The notes beneath the pieces are model-generated. The model ran no database searches, was not told where the DNA came from, and saw nothing but the letters and a program-made list of their open reading frames with translations. Positions 47,287 to 59,700 of a stretch of DNA of 64,000 bases are shown here, piece after piece; positions within the stretch are counted from its first letter, which is position 1; each line of letters begins with the position of its first letter. A program made the translations under genes and the position numbers. The DNA is from Watersipora subatra (lineage: Eukaryota; Bryozoa; Gymnolaemata; Cheilostomatida; Watersiporidae), in the NCBI RefSeq assembly GCF_963576615.1, contig NC_088714.1:39904572-39968571 (forward strand). Direction: 5' to 3'.

Positions 47287-47484
47287 ATGAATGAAAACAC
47301 AAACAGTCGGCCACCGTCAACGGCGAGTCTAAGTGATGCCTGTTCTCCTAAGGCAGCGGTTACTTCGGAACCAACAGAGTTAGTCAATAGTCTCTCTACA
47401 AATGCCAGAGCATTCTCAATAGATGCCCTTCTCTCCCAGCAAGACTCTGGGGTTGTCTCCGATGACAGCGACAGCGAGATTGAG
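47287..47484 (+). CDS. TBX20: Tbx20-like coding exon 1 (eh1 motif)
   Basis: It encodes residues 1-66, [16 protein letters not shown] at the start and an acidic [10 protein letters not shown] end. FSIDALL at 43-49 is the Groucho/TLE-binding eh1 motif. The acceptor is ttttctgtgtag and the donor GATTGAG|GTGAGT, phase 0. Confidence 0.85.
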
Positions 47485-47703
47485 GTGAGTTCACTTTATA
47501 CAACATCAGTTTATTACTAGCTCTTAGCTAGGGTATCTATTTAGATACATTTAAAAATAACTTTTTTTTAAGTCTGTGAAATTATATATTGGGAAAATTA
47601 GTATTTTATAAATACTTTCATGTAAACTAACTGACAATACAAACCTAAAAGATATCTATTTAAAAAATACACTGGATCACACAAAATAATATTATATCCC
47701 TCA

Positions 47704-47777
<74 letters not shown>

Positions 47778-50700
47778 TTCTATATGCATACAAACCAGTA
47801 ACCTTAAAGTTGATACATATATTTAGCAACCTCCTTACTTATAATTGATGTGCATGAGAAGTGTCTGGTCTCAGCATGTTTATAGAGCCATGCCCTTCAA
47901 TTTTCCTTTTAAAATATTTAAGTGAAAATATCAAGCTTATATTTATATTTAAAACCCTTCTTTGACAGTTTAATCAAAAAATTTACGTTTAACTTATTTC
48001 ATCTAAAGCTTTTTAATAAATTTTATGGTGTATTGTATATTATATGTAGCATTTACATTATATTATATTTTATATAAGTTTTACAATAAATATTATATTA
48101 TAGCTCTAAGTATATAATTTTTTTTGCATTATATTTAACAAAATACATGTATAATAAATAGATAAATAAAACTTAATATTTTTAATAAATAAATTTGTAC
48201 AAAGTTATTGCACTTTAGGTAGAAGAGGTGACAAAGAATGATTCTGGAGAGAATACACAAGATAAAAATATTACAAAGCAACTCTCACCTTCAATGGACG
48301 CCCTAGGTAAGCTGACATAAGTAATAGGTCTTGCTTATACAACCGTTGAAGTCAAGTCGGGTACTTTAAATTTAAATATCAATTTTAAATTCAGCTTATT
48401 AAACAAATATTCTAAAAGTATGCTATTATAAAATTTGTTGATACATAAGCTGTGGTAACTTACATGGTACATTTTCAGCAAAGTATTTACTCGTAAATAA
48501 ATTTAATATTATTATATATGCTAAACAAAATTTTAAACATTTTCTCAAATTCTAAATTTGAGTCATGCTCTATATTAATAACGCACTTACTTTCAGAAAG
48601 GTTTCGCTACACAAAATCACAATATTAATAATATATGCTGTAAGGTTGAAAAATTTACTGATAGTAACAAGGACTGTAGCTGGGAGTCAGTTAAGCTTGT
48701 TGGTAGGTTGAGCGAGTGAGAGGAATAGTTAATAGGAAAACTGATTTCAAACTTCCAGGGTGGTCTCTCACTGGGTGGTCTAGCGAACCCCGCCAGTTTC
48801 ATATGCGCTTTCACCAAACCCTTGTTTATTGAAAAATAAAATACAAAATGTATGATTTTTTTCACATTCAATACAGATGGGTATATATTTACTGGTGCAC
48901 AAAATGAACTGTACATTAACATCACTGTGTTCAAAGTACAAAACCAATTCAACACATGAACTCACAACAAATTGTATATCTCTTCATAAAGACATAACCT
49001 TATAAATCAGTGTGACTTCTGCTGTTGCCTTTGGATGACCTTCACAGGCTCCTTAGACCAACTCATTGAACCCCTAGGGTTCGTTCAAGTCCAGGTTAAA
49101 ATCCAAAATTAGCCTAGACATTGCCCTACGTATAGTTGCATGAAAAAATTCATCCCTGATTGAGTAAAAGCCAATTATAACAAGAAATTGTGTCACTCTT
49201 TTAAGAAATTAAAAAATATGTTTTTGCTAAAAGGAATACAAATATTTTGCCTGAAACATGCTCTGACGAGGTTATTACCTATTGACTATCTTTACAGCAA
49301 TCTGATATTAGAGGAATAAAGTTGAGAATTGCTGAAATCTGGCCATATAATAGTTAAATTCTCAAACCACAAACAAATCGTAATTTTTAAGTGACAAGAC
49401 AGCCTAAAGCATTAGAAAACAAGCTTCTTTGTGTTTGACAATTTCAAACAAAAGAGTGAGTAATTACAGCACTAATAGCTGTAGTCAGTTGTTGAATATT
49501 GGAGTGTGGGTCGGCACTCGACAACTCTACTTAAATTGACATCGCCAAGATATTAAACAACGTTTTTTTAGAGAATGATTCCTTTTAGTAACATTTCCTA
49601 AACTTGATTTCAACCGATGAGATTTGCTGACTCCTTGTATTGACTATTTTAAGCCCTAGACACGCGTTCAATTTGACAGACATGCATGCAAGCGAGTATG
49701 TATAAGTTTTATCTAAAAGTAAATTAACAGGATAAAAAATTTCCAGCTGCCAAAATATTTTTACTTTCACACCGGATCGCAGGAAAAATACAATTAACAT
49801 AATTTCCGAAGAGTCCTTTTAGATAAGGAGTCAGTGAGGTTGAAGATTTTAGCAGCCGCTAGAGACGCTTTATTGGTATTCAAAACTGTGTGTTTAAGTT
49901 ACTATCATGAGTATTAATATCACCTTACTTTAATAATACATATTTTAATGCATTTTTTAGTTAAAACTGAAAACTACCCAAATATGAGCTGCTAACGAGT
50001 TCATCTCTAGTTATAAATCTATTTTAATAAGCTAAAACCTAAGGCTATTATATGTTAACACAGCCTCATCAGTTAGTTAGCCGTTGTACTTCCGGCATTG
50101 AAATCAACTATAATCTTTATAATAAGAGCTCTATCAACCCATCTGTCTGTCTGTTCGTCTGAAGCCATGCTTAGAGCGTTAGGAAAAAAGACTACTTTCA
50201 GCAGGATTCCAACTCGTGTTATTTGGTTAGATAGACCAACACTCAATAACCTGTGCCAATCGTCGCTTTGCCTGTCTCTAGAATAATTTTACTGTATATA
50301 TTACACTTGACGATCTCCCAGGATGCACGTGACTGCCAAAGCACTAGTTTATATAATTTAGTAGCACACGATCTTGTATGATTTCATAGAAACCTGTCAA
50401 CAAGTATCTCTGCAGAGAAACCACAACTCCTGTCCTGCAAAACATAAACACGCAGTGGCAAATATTTTATATTTTGTTTTGAGCGTTATGCAATGGTATG
50501 AGAAAGAATCGAAATTTTTACCCATTGTAAGCCTTTTAACTTACAATTGTGTCATGTTACCACATTCGTCAAGCTGAAACATGCAGCATGTCAGCAAAGG
50601 TACAGAATGAGGCAATTAGCACTTGGAGACATCATATATACGAAGGGGCAGACAAGCTATAGAATGTCATATACAATCAGATACAACTATATCATGCCAT

Positions 50701-53700
50701 GTTTACGTACTCTGTCGCTAGCGCACATCAAATCAATCCTTCCTGCACCAGCAACTCTTGTATCCAGCTTACGTTCTTGCTATATACAAACGTGATAAAG
50801 ATCGAGGCACTACAACGACTGTCCTTTAAGCCCATTTTAAATCATACAGATTGCAGGCTATCATAATATTTCACGGTCTGCAAATGTTTATAAGCAACGA
50901 GTTTATAAGGAGACGGTAAGCTAAACAGCACGAGCCAGTAAAGTTGAGTGAATATACACAGGTTCCCTTAAGATGCCATAATTTGAACAGCGCTGCCTGA
51001 GCCGTCAGCTCATCAGACGCTGCTAGAAATCCGTCTAGAACTGTAATGGAGGCGCTGTATATAACACCACAGTTTATCTTTTTTGATTTGATGGCCGCAT
51101 AACAGGCAACAACGGATGTTTGCGTGATATAATGACAAAAGGCAGCGTAGCGGCAGCATTTGATCGTGTGCAGATCATGAGTCAAATTGACACCCTAATT
51201 AGTGGCGTTTGAAGATAGTTTGATGAGCAGTCGAGAGCAATGTTTAAGGTTCAAATGTATACAGAAATTAAATGTCTATCTGAATAACGTAAACTTACCT
51301 ATCATAAAATCATTTACAACAAACAAGGCCAAGGAAGCTATAGACTACAAGGGTTCAACTTTGATGTTTGAATTGTAGTCATAAACATTCTCCTTTCTCT
51401 TTCAATTCATCAAAATCTTTTTCATACAAGTGCTAGAGTCGCAGTAACCCTCTTAGTGCATCGTAACTGAATAGACATACTACTAGGTAGGAAACAAATG
51501 TAGATGTCAATTGAACGAGGTTTTTTATGTTAGTTCAAACATTATCTTCCAAGTTCCAACAATGAGGTCACTAAATAACCGGTTTGTAATAGACATCCAA
51601 GTCTTATGTTTTGGCTGTTGCTCGCACTTTTGGCCTTGTCTGTTATTTGAAAATGCCGAAGCATCTGCTACCAAAGAGGTCTTGCTCGTTAAAGCAGGCA
51701 GCAGCTCTTTGTATCACCTCATATCTTGAATTGCAATAAAAACTCTTTTGTTTCTATTATTATAACTGTTCAAATACATAATTGGTAAATATTAAAAATG
51801 GAAAAAATATTTCTAGTCTCTCATTTTATGTATAATAGAACTAACAACATTTGCAGCACCGTCGATGTCTTTAACTTAAGTTGGTAGAAATTTTTTTACA
51901 GCGGTTAAAAAAACTTTCTTTTTAATATCTAATAACACACTTTTGCAATTCTAAAGCTAAAAAAGCTGAAAATGGTGCCAGTCGTTGCTGTCAGAATGTT
52001 GAACTTTCAACTTTCAATGTTGAAAGCTCAATTAGAAGAAAATTAATTTGGAGTAACTTGATAATAAATTGTAAGAATTGAGAAGAGTAAAGGTCAAAAT
52101 GAGGAATGCATGAGTGCTAGACGCTGCCAGGAATGCAAGAGAGACAGCGCTGACACCTCTGTGTATACAGATATTATTAACACATTTCAGAAGAATGGTG
52201 ACTATTTCGTAATCAGGCAGATTTTTCTGCCGTTACAGTTACTAATAGCTTGGTAAAATAGCAGTTTACAAACTCATTAAACGCTCTCCTGTTGGTCCGG
52301 TGCCAGCTATATTGTGCATTCTCACAGCTTTCTGTACTATCTGCTGCTCTGTACTCCTCTGTACGCCTCAACCTACATCCTGTTCACTTATATATATATT
52401 CTCATTTATGAATTACATGTATACCACGCAGTAAATTTAACAATACGATATATTTATATATTTCTTTTCATTAAGAAATGTATAAATATGATAATTTTTG
52501 ATAATACGGATTGGACCTGAATAGTTGAACATGTTCTAGTTGCTGATATTTAAAGATCTCATACAATGTTGAAAACACTGTTGGCAGTGCAGACTTTCTC
52601 TATACAGAATGTATCATAGATCATATGAGTCATAACACACAAAAGCACACATAGTATAGGATGAATGCTGTTGATTCTGTCATGCATATGGTAGCTATAT
52701 AATATCTGGCATCATTTGCAACTTAGACTGTGTTCTAAGGATAGCCAATATACAAGAGCAAGCCTTAGAATCTTTTACTTTTACCTTAGAAGTCTAAAAA
52801 CATATAACTAAGCATTGATGTTGTTTTTCGTGCTCTATTCCTATTTTAGTTGTCTGAAGAGCTCATTTTATTACTAGTGTGTTTATTTTAATTGTTTAAT
52901 TTTATCCTTTTTTATTTATTTCAATTTTTGCAAATATTATGATTTTATTTTAGGAAGCACTAGATGACTTCTCCAGTTTTTTATATAAACTGAATTAAGT
53001 ATATCGGATTATTCTCCATCTCAATTCTCTTTACCCTGGAACATATGAAATGAACATATGAAATGTGCATATAGTTAGTATTTTGTCTTGTTAACACACC
53101 TTAATCTATTTTAGTTTGTATCAATAACTCACCCAGTAATCTGATCATAGTTGAGATATTAAAGTTTTCTTTAGAAAATGTTTTAGTATTCTTATAATTT
53201 TAATAACTTTAAGTTCTAAAGTATTTTTTGGTATTTTTGTTATGATCAACTGTTTGTTTGTCTTTTTTGAGAAAATACAGATATTATTTCACATTTAATA
53301 CATCTGAGTTTTTTTATTTTAGTTACTCTGACAAGATGATGCATAAGGTTAATACATTTTGCAAATTATTGGTAATAATTAAATAATAATAATATTATAA
53401 AAATCTATATTAATTAAGAATTAATATAAAACAAAATAAAGAAAAAATTTCTTACTAAAGATGAAGTGCGAAAATATAGACATTTTGGTTTTTACTGTTT
53501 TTATCATCTAAATTACAGGCCAGAGTTAACTGAAATCACACATAATCTTATTCATTCTCTGAGTAGCAAGCTCTAGAAGGTATAAGCTTGTTTGTTTTCA
53601 ACGCTTGCTCTTTTTTCCATCTTCCTTGTTACGCTTCTATGAATGCCACAAAGGAAACCCTGTATACATTTCAGATGAGCTTTCAGAGGACAACTGCAAA

Positions 53701-56700
53701 ACTTCTGACACTTTGGCTAAAAGTCAGTGCCATCTTGAGATGACAGATCTATGGAAGAAATTCTATGAACTGGGAACAGAAATGATAATTACGAAATCTG
53801 GCCGGTAAGTTTTCTCCAAGTGTACTTTGAGCTTTATACATTTTCCATTTTGTTACATTCATAAGACATAGCTCGCTGGGTGGTCTAGCTTGTTTTAAGG
53901 ATCAATTGCTATAGTCAATATGTGATAAATCTTGCCAATATATTTCATTAAGTAGGTATCAATGTCTGGGCTCTCACAACAGCAATTAAAATGACTGAGT
54001 GATACGCATCATTTGGATGTAGAACTACGATATGGTCATGACATTTCAACTGGTTCATATGATGTTAGACTTGACTGCTGGTGATTTTATCATCCTGCGC
54101 AGTAGATTTTGTTTTAGCACACTACATTCTTTCCAACTTTTAATATTTATCGAGATTTAAATGACATTCTTGATAAAAAACTGCCATCTCAAGCGGAGAT
54201 GCCTACACAAGCTATAAATATTTAGCACTGCTGACCAAAATGGTTTTAAGATATAAATAGGTTGTTAAAAAACATGTTGCTATTCAATTTCGGTAAACTA
54301 TTGGTATACTTCTGATATCAATCTAAAAATATTTATTCTGCTTAGCTAATCGGGTTTTGCTATTTCCTTTTGAAACCGTGAAAAGTGTCACCCTGACAAT
54401 GTCAACATCATTATCAAGCGCCTCAATTACATCCCTAATTATGGCGGTTAAGACAAATTCTGTGTTATTTCATCACAAACCTGATGACTGATATTCTTCT
54501 AAAATCGTTTACGCTAGGCCTTAGCCGCTGACGACCTTACAACCATGTGGACAGCGTTCCTGCTTTCTGTTATCTTTAGCCAAGTGTCAAATAGCGTGGG
54601 ACAGCTATAGGTTTTTAGTCAAAATATTAGTGTTGTTCGGCGGACATCTGACACTTAACATCGACCACCTTGTTCTTATTTTCGCTGACCTCACAGGCTC
54701 TTGCCTTCAGACGTTTATGTAGTCTTTATAAAAATGTTGACAATAAGGCTATTAATTCCGGTGTGAAGTTAATATCGTGTTGATGCCAAAAATATATTAC
54801 TCTACGTCAAATGGTAGAGCAACTTCAATTACTTTGGATCCTACAACAACAAAAAACATTGAGCGAGTTAGTATCTGTAGATCTAACACAGCATCAGACA
54901 TGTATGCTGTTTAAGTGAGTAATTTTTTAAAAAGTTTAATTAATTTAAATCTGCACAGTTTTGTTGACAGTTCAAAAGGCTTTAAGAGTGAGTGAGCTAT
55001 TTAAAACATCTAAAACAAAAAACCCCAAAATATTTCTGCTATTATTTATAAAGATATCACATGACATATTTAAATCCTAAACTAAAGTTTAAATAAAATA
55101 CAACTTTATTTGTTTTGTATTATAATAGCTGATCCGTATGTTATAGATTGCCACTAAAGCCTTTTATATACCTCTCCGTAATAAACATAGTTCATGAGGG
55201 ATGATTTCCAGAGCTAGCATCATCTGCTGCCTTTAATAGGATTATACAGGCTTGCCATTTCCATGTAGCAGAGAATAAATATAATCCAATATTCAGAGTC
55301 ACACTATTACCTCAAAATACACAGCAGTGCGGCAGCGTTCAATGCGGCAGCATTAAATTACCTATAACTGTGCCAGTTAGCATGTTTAGCGATGGTTATT
55401 AATCTATGCACAACCATGCCATGGTTCCGGAGTAGGAGAATACAGTTGGATAATTGCCCAGTTAAAAGAAGATGATAGATTTACATGTACCGTCGGCATC
55501 GCTTAGTCAGCGTGGGGGTAGACTTAAAGAACAAGTGGCCATTTAATCTCCTTATGATTTCATCCTAAAACATCTCTTTCCCCCAATCAATCCGAGATAA
55601 TAAATAGATATTATCAGAGAGAAATATGTCACTAAATAAGACAGAGCAATTCAAAAAGTCATAGAATTGCTGGAATACGTCTGCGAACACTAATTCAACT
55701 TCTTTAACGTTGACCAATACCATATCTCAAGGATTTTCTCAAAGCATGGGAAAGCGATATTAACTTCTTTTCAATAACAAGACTAGAATAAATGCTGCCA
55801 TGTGTTCCTATTTTTTAATTTTCGCGTCTGTCTGCTCTTTCGTCTGTAGAAATATGACTAGTTAGTATATGATTTGAATGATATAGTTTATAGATATTCA
55901 GTGCCTGAGAAGACAAAATACATTCAGCAGTGTTTTTCTCTTGATCTTTGTCATGAATCTGTGCCAGTGATGACTTAGCAAATATAAATTTTTCTTATTT
56001 GATAGTTTGCAACAAACTTCAACCATATATCAAAACATCGCTTGATGTTATCTATGTCATCATTGTGTGGATTATGCAGACTTGGGTGGAGTTGTACGCA
56101 CATGTAGTTACTGTCCGACTAGTCTTTCAGTGGACATTCGCCTGAAGGGTGAAAATGCTGAAAATGGAATAGTTGGTGCAGCATTTTCTTGCGCATCATT
56201 CGCAAGTGCTATTTCCATCGTTCACAAGCGTGAAATATTTAGTAAGAATTTGCGAGTAACAAAACTCGCTTGACTTGCGGATGTTTCTTGCTTCCATCAT
56301 GCGGGTCACACAAACTTGCTGATGTGTCATGGAAACATAGTGATACACACTGACCTACTCTTCTTATTCTCAGAGATATCTTAGTTTAAAGTAAACATTC
56401 CCTTAGTTTGTTCACCTCTTCTGTTCGATTATCACTTCTACTACTATTATAACTAAAAATAATATTCAAAGCATTATTCCTTCGGATTCACATTTTTCAA
56501 TTATTATTTGGAGAAGTATTAAATGTGAGACACAGGTTGTTCTTTCCAGGCTACGCTATGGCTGGATTCGCTTCAATTTATTTTCTAATGGCAAGATCGT
56601 GGTTGAATTTGCAAAACGCTTTAGTTATTGATAGACATCAATGCCTAAACTAGATTATAGATTGCTCATACCTCATCTTCAACACACACTGGGATGTCTG

Positions 56701-59700
56701 CTCCACACCAAAATCGTTACTATTATAGTAACAATTTCGGTGTGGAGTCCATGTCGAGCCGTGTCCGTCCATTTGGATATAAAAGCCATGTCCGCCCATA
56801 TATCTAAATTCACGCTAAGGAGAAGTGATTCCGGTCACAGGTATCAAAACCAAATATTTTTGGATTTCCAGCTTAGTAGAGGATCACCTTTCTCCATTTA
56901 AGAATAATTGGGCGCATGTTCATTACACATGGTGACCTCTCACAGTGCACGGGACCACCAGCGTACTAATCGGTATACATTTATCAAACTATTCAATGTT
57001 ATAACATACAGGTGTGAGTATTGCCTGTAGCTATACAACATACAGGTGTGAGTACTGCCTGTAGCTGTACAACATTCAGTTGTGAGTACCGCTTGTAGCT
57101 GTAGAACATACAGGTGTGAGTACTGCTTGTAGCTGTACAACATACAGTTGTGAGTACTGCTTGTAGCATCATATTGTTTCAAATTACCAGAAAAACTGTT
57201 TTTAACTTCTTTCAATGCCCTAACTATTTTTCACATATTTTATCGACAGCTTTAAGCTCGCATTATTAGCCGTCAGCATGATTGAGGCTCTGCGTGCGGC
57301 TTGTCTCCACACTTGTCAACTTTCGACCGAGTTTGCTGTCAAAGAATAAATTTGTTCAATTGGTGCTATCACTGCGGCATCACAAGCTGTCATACTCTTC
57401 TATTCTCAAGAGGCTCTCTGATTAATTACTCGGCTATAGTCAGGGAGTTAAGCTAGATCCAGTCATATGTTTGGCCAAGAATTTGACAGGTTAGCAGTGT
57501 TTATATACAAGTTAAACTAGCCCCGTATTGGGTTGGGGGAATTTAATTAGTCATGATAAACCATGAATATTGGATTATATATTAATTGAAGCTGTAAAGC
57601 TTGCCTAGCTCCGGATGTCTTCTTTATACGACAGCCAAAGCCAACAGCAGCTGTAATGACAAGTGCAACTATTTTTATAGGATAAAAGACGGTGTTTTTA
57701 GTCACTAGAATAATTTGTCCACGTACTTGACACATTTAGACATTATAGGCCTGTTAAACACGCTGCTGTTGACTTCATGTCTACACTTTTTATAATCCAA
57801 GTGGGTTGAGTTACATGTATGCTGACTAAATCTATTTCTGACAAATAGTGAAAAATGGAACATTCTACCATACCCAAAATTTTATTCGTTTAACTTAAAT
57901 TCTGAAAAATACATACAAGAACGACAACTACAGGAACCTTAATTGCAGGCTCCTAGAACTCTGGTAGTCTAGTGTGCCGGGAGAGATAGTCAGGTGTGCC
58001 GATAAAGCGAAGAGAATAAGTGTATGCACAATATATTGTAATTCATAGGCACTGAAGACATATAGTTGACTCGGTGATTAGTGTCTCGGTTCACCATTTG
58101 ATGGTTATGGGTTTGAAACCAGTGAGATGAATTCTTTTTTCCAATTATGGCTTCGCCCAAACCAATTGACAGGACCTTTAAGATAGCAAGGGTTAATATA
58201 TACATAAAAGATTACTACAGGGACCTACTGATAAATAATGCAAATATAACAAAAAGTATATAAAATGGTGACATGACAACTTTATATTAATTAATTAATT
58301 CAATTTGCTAGAAACTAACAGTCACCTCATGTAAGTCCGGTAAAAGACTTGCATGAGAATTGGTTGAAAGTTCATTGCACATCAATCTTTGGAGTGTTTT
58401 AAAAAATTTAAAGTCATTAAGCGTTGACTATGATCCAGTTAAAGAGTTGTATGTTTTGTGACTCATCTAAACCGTTCTGCAGTCTAGTTACAAAAATCTT
58501 CTTTCAGGCGGATGTTTCCCTCTCTGCGAATCTCATTCACAAACCTGGACCCAAAAGCCAACTACCAAGTGTTTTTTGACATAGCTCCAGTAGACAACAA
58601 AAGATATAGATATACATACCATAGAAGTTCTTGGCTAGTAGCAGGCCGAGCCGACCCTCCCATTCCTCGCAGGTAAAGTACTTCTAGAACTCAGACTAAA
58701 GCTGATCTCACACTTTTACTGAATCTGCAATTTTATGTATAAATTTTAATAATGACACTCTTACAATGTATACCATATCTCGTGTTTGTAAACTTGTCAA
58801 CGATGAGAGGACAACTTCTGAACATGTAATTAAATATGTTAAAACTTTTCTATTATTTTATGTTTTTATTTTCTAGAATCTACACACATCCTGATGGACC
58901 ATTTCGAGGAGACTCTCTTATGAAACAATCTTTGTCATTCGAGAAAGTAAAGCTGACCAACAACATACATGATAGATGGGGCTATGTAAGTACCACCCAC
59001 CTTACGATAATTGTAAGAACAGAAGCTATGCCTTGCTGGTTGGTATTAACTAAAAACTAGACACCATTTTTCTTGCCAGTCAAATTGAATGAAATATTAA
59101 AAGCCTCAACAGATAAGGAAACCATTATCTATTTAGTATTGCAGAGAACAAATTGGGTTAAGTCATACTGAATTATTTCTCAAGAAATCCACACTGACCA
59201 GCATCCTGTTTTTAAGTGATTAAATTATAATTGTCATAATTATGCAATACTTTTTGTATAAATTTTGGTTTTTGCATTTATGACACTACATGGCACCTTT
59301 TTATTTATGGATTTTTTGTTTTTTTATGGCACTATATGTAAAGCATTGTTTTTATAAAAATTCATTATGGACTGCCCAATATATATTTGGTGTATATATA
59401 TGGTATATATAGTAATAATCCCACGACCAAACGAGCGGAGCGAAGTGTGGGAGTTTTTTATGATAAATGCATATGCACGCAACTTACGAAAATTATTCAT
59501 CAACAATGAGACGAACCCTCGTCAAGAAATTTCATCAACAAATTTAAGCATCGTTATGTAAAGTCGTTAAAGTAAAATAACGATACAAAACACATTTAAA
59601 CTTACTTAAATATGTTACCAAGTCTTTGTAAACCGTCGGTATTATCTTAAAACTTACCCATCTGATCGGATTATACACAAATAGACAGATTAATTTCAAC

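Noticed and set aside
48780-48965. Minus-strand frames of 61-112 codons
   Set aside because: They lie over a hAT-like non-coding element also present at 36988-37290, where the frame is not kept.
53519-53564. Upstream acceptor aattacag as the start of the T-box exon 3
   Set aside because: In the phase required by exon 2 it reads into a stop within four codons.
56067-56273. Open frame in Tbx20-like intron 3 preceded by attatgcag
   Set aside because: It does not match the phase 2 junction between T-box exons 3 and 4, which join perfectly without it, and has no recognised domain.
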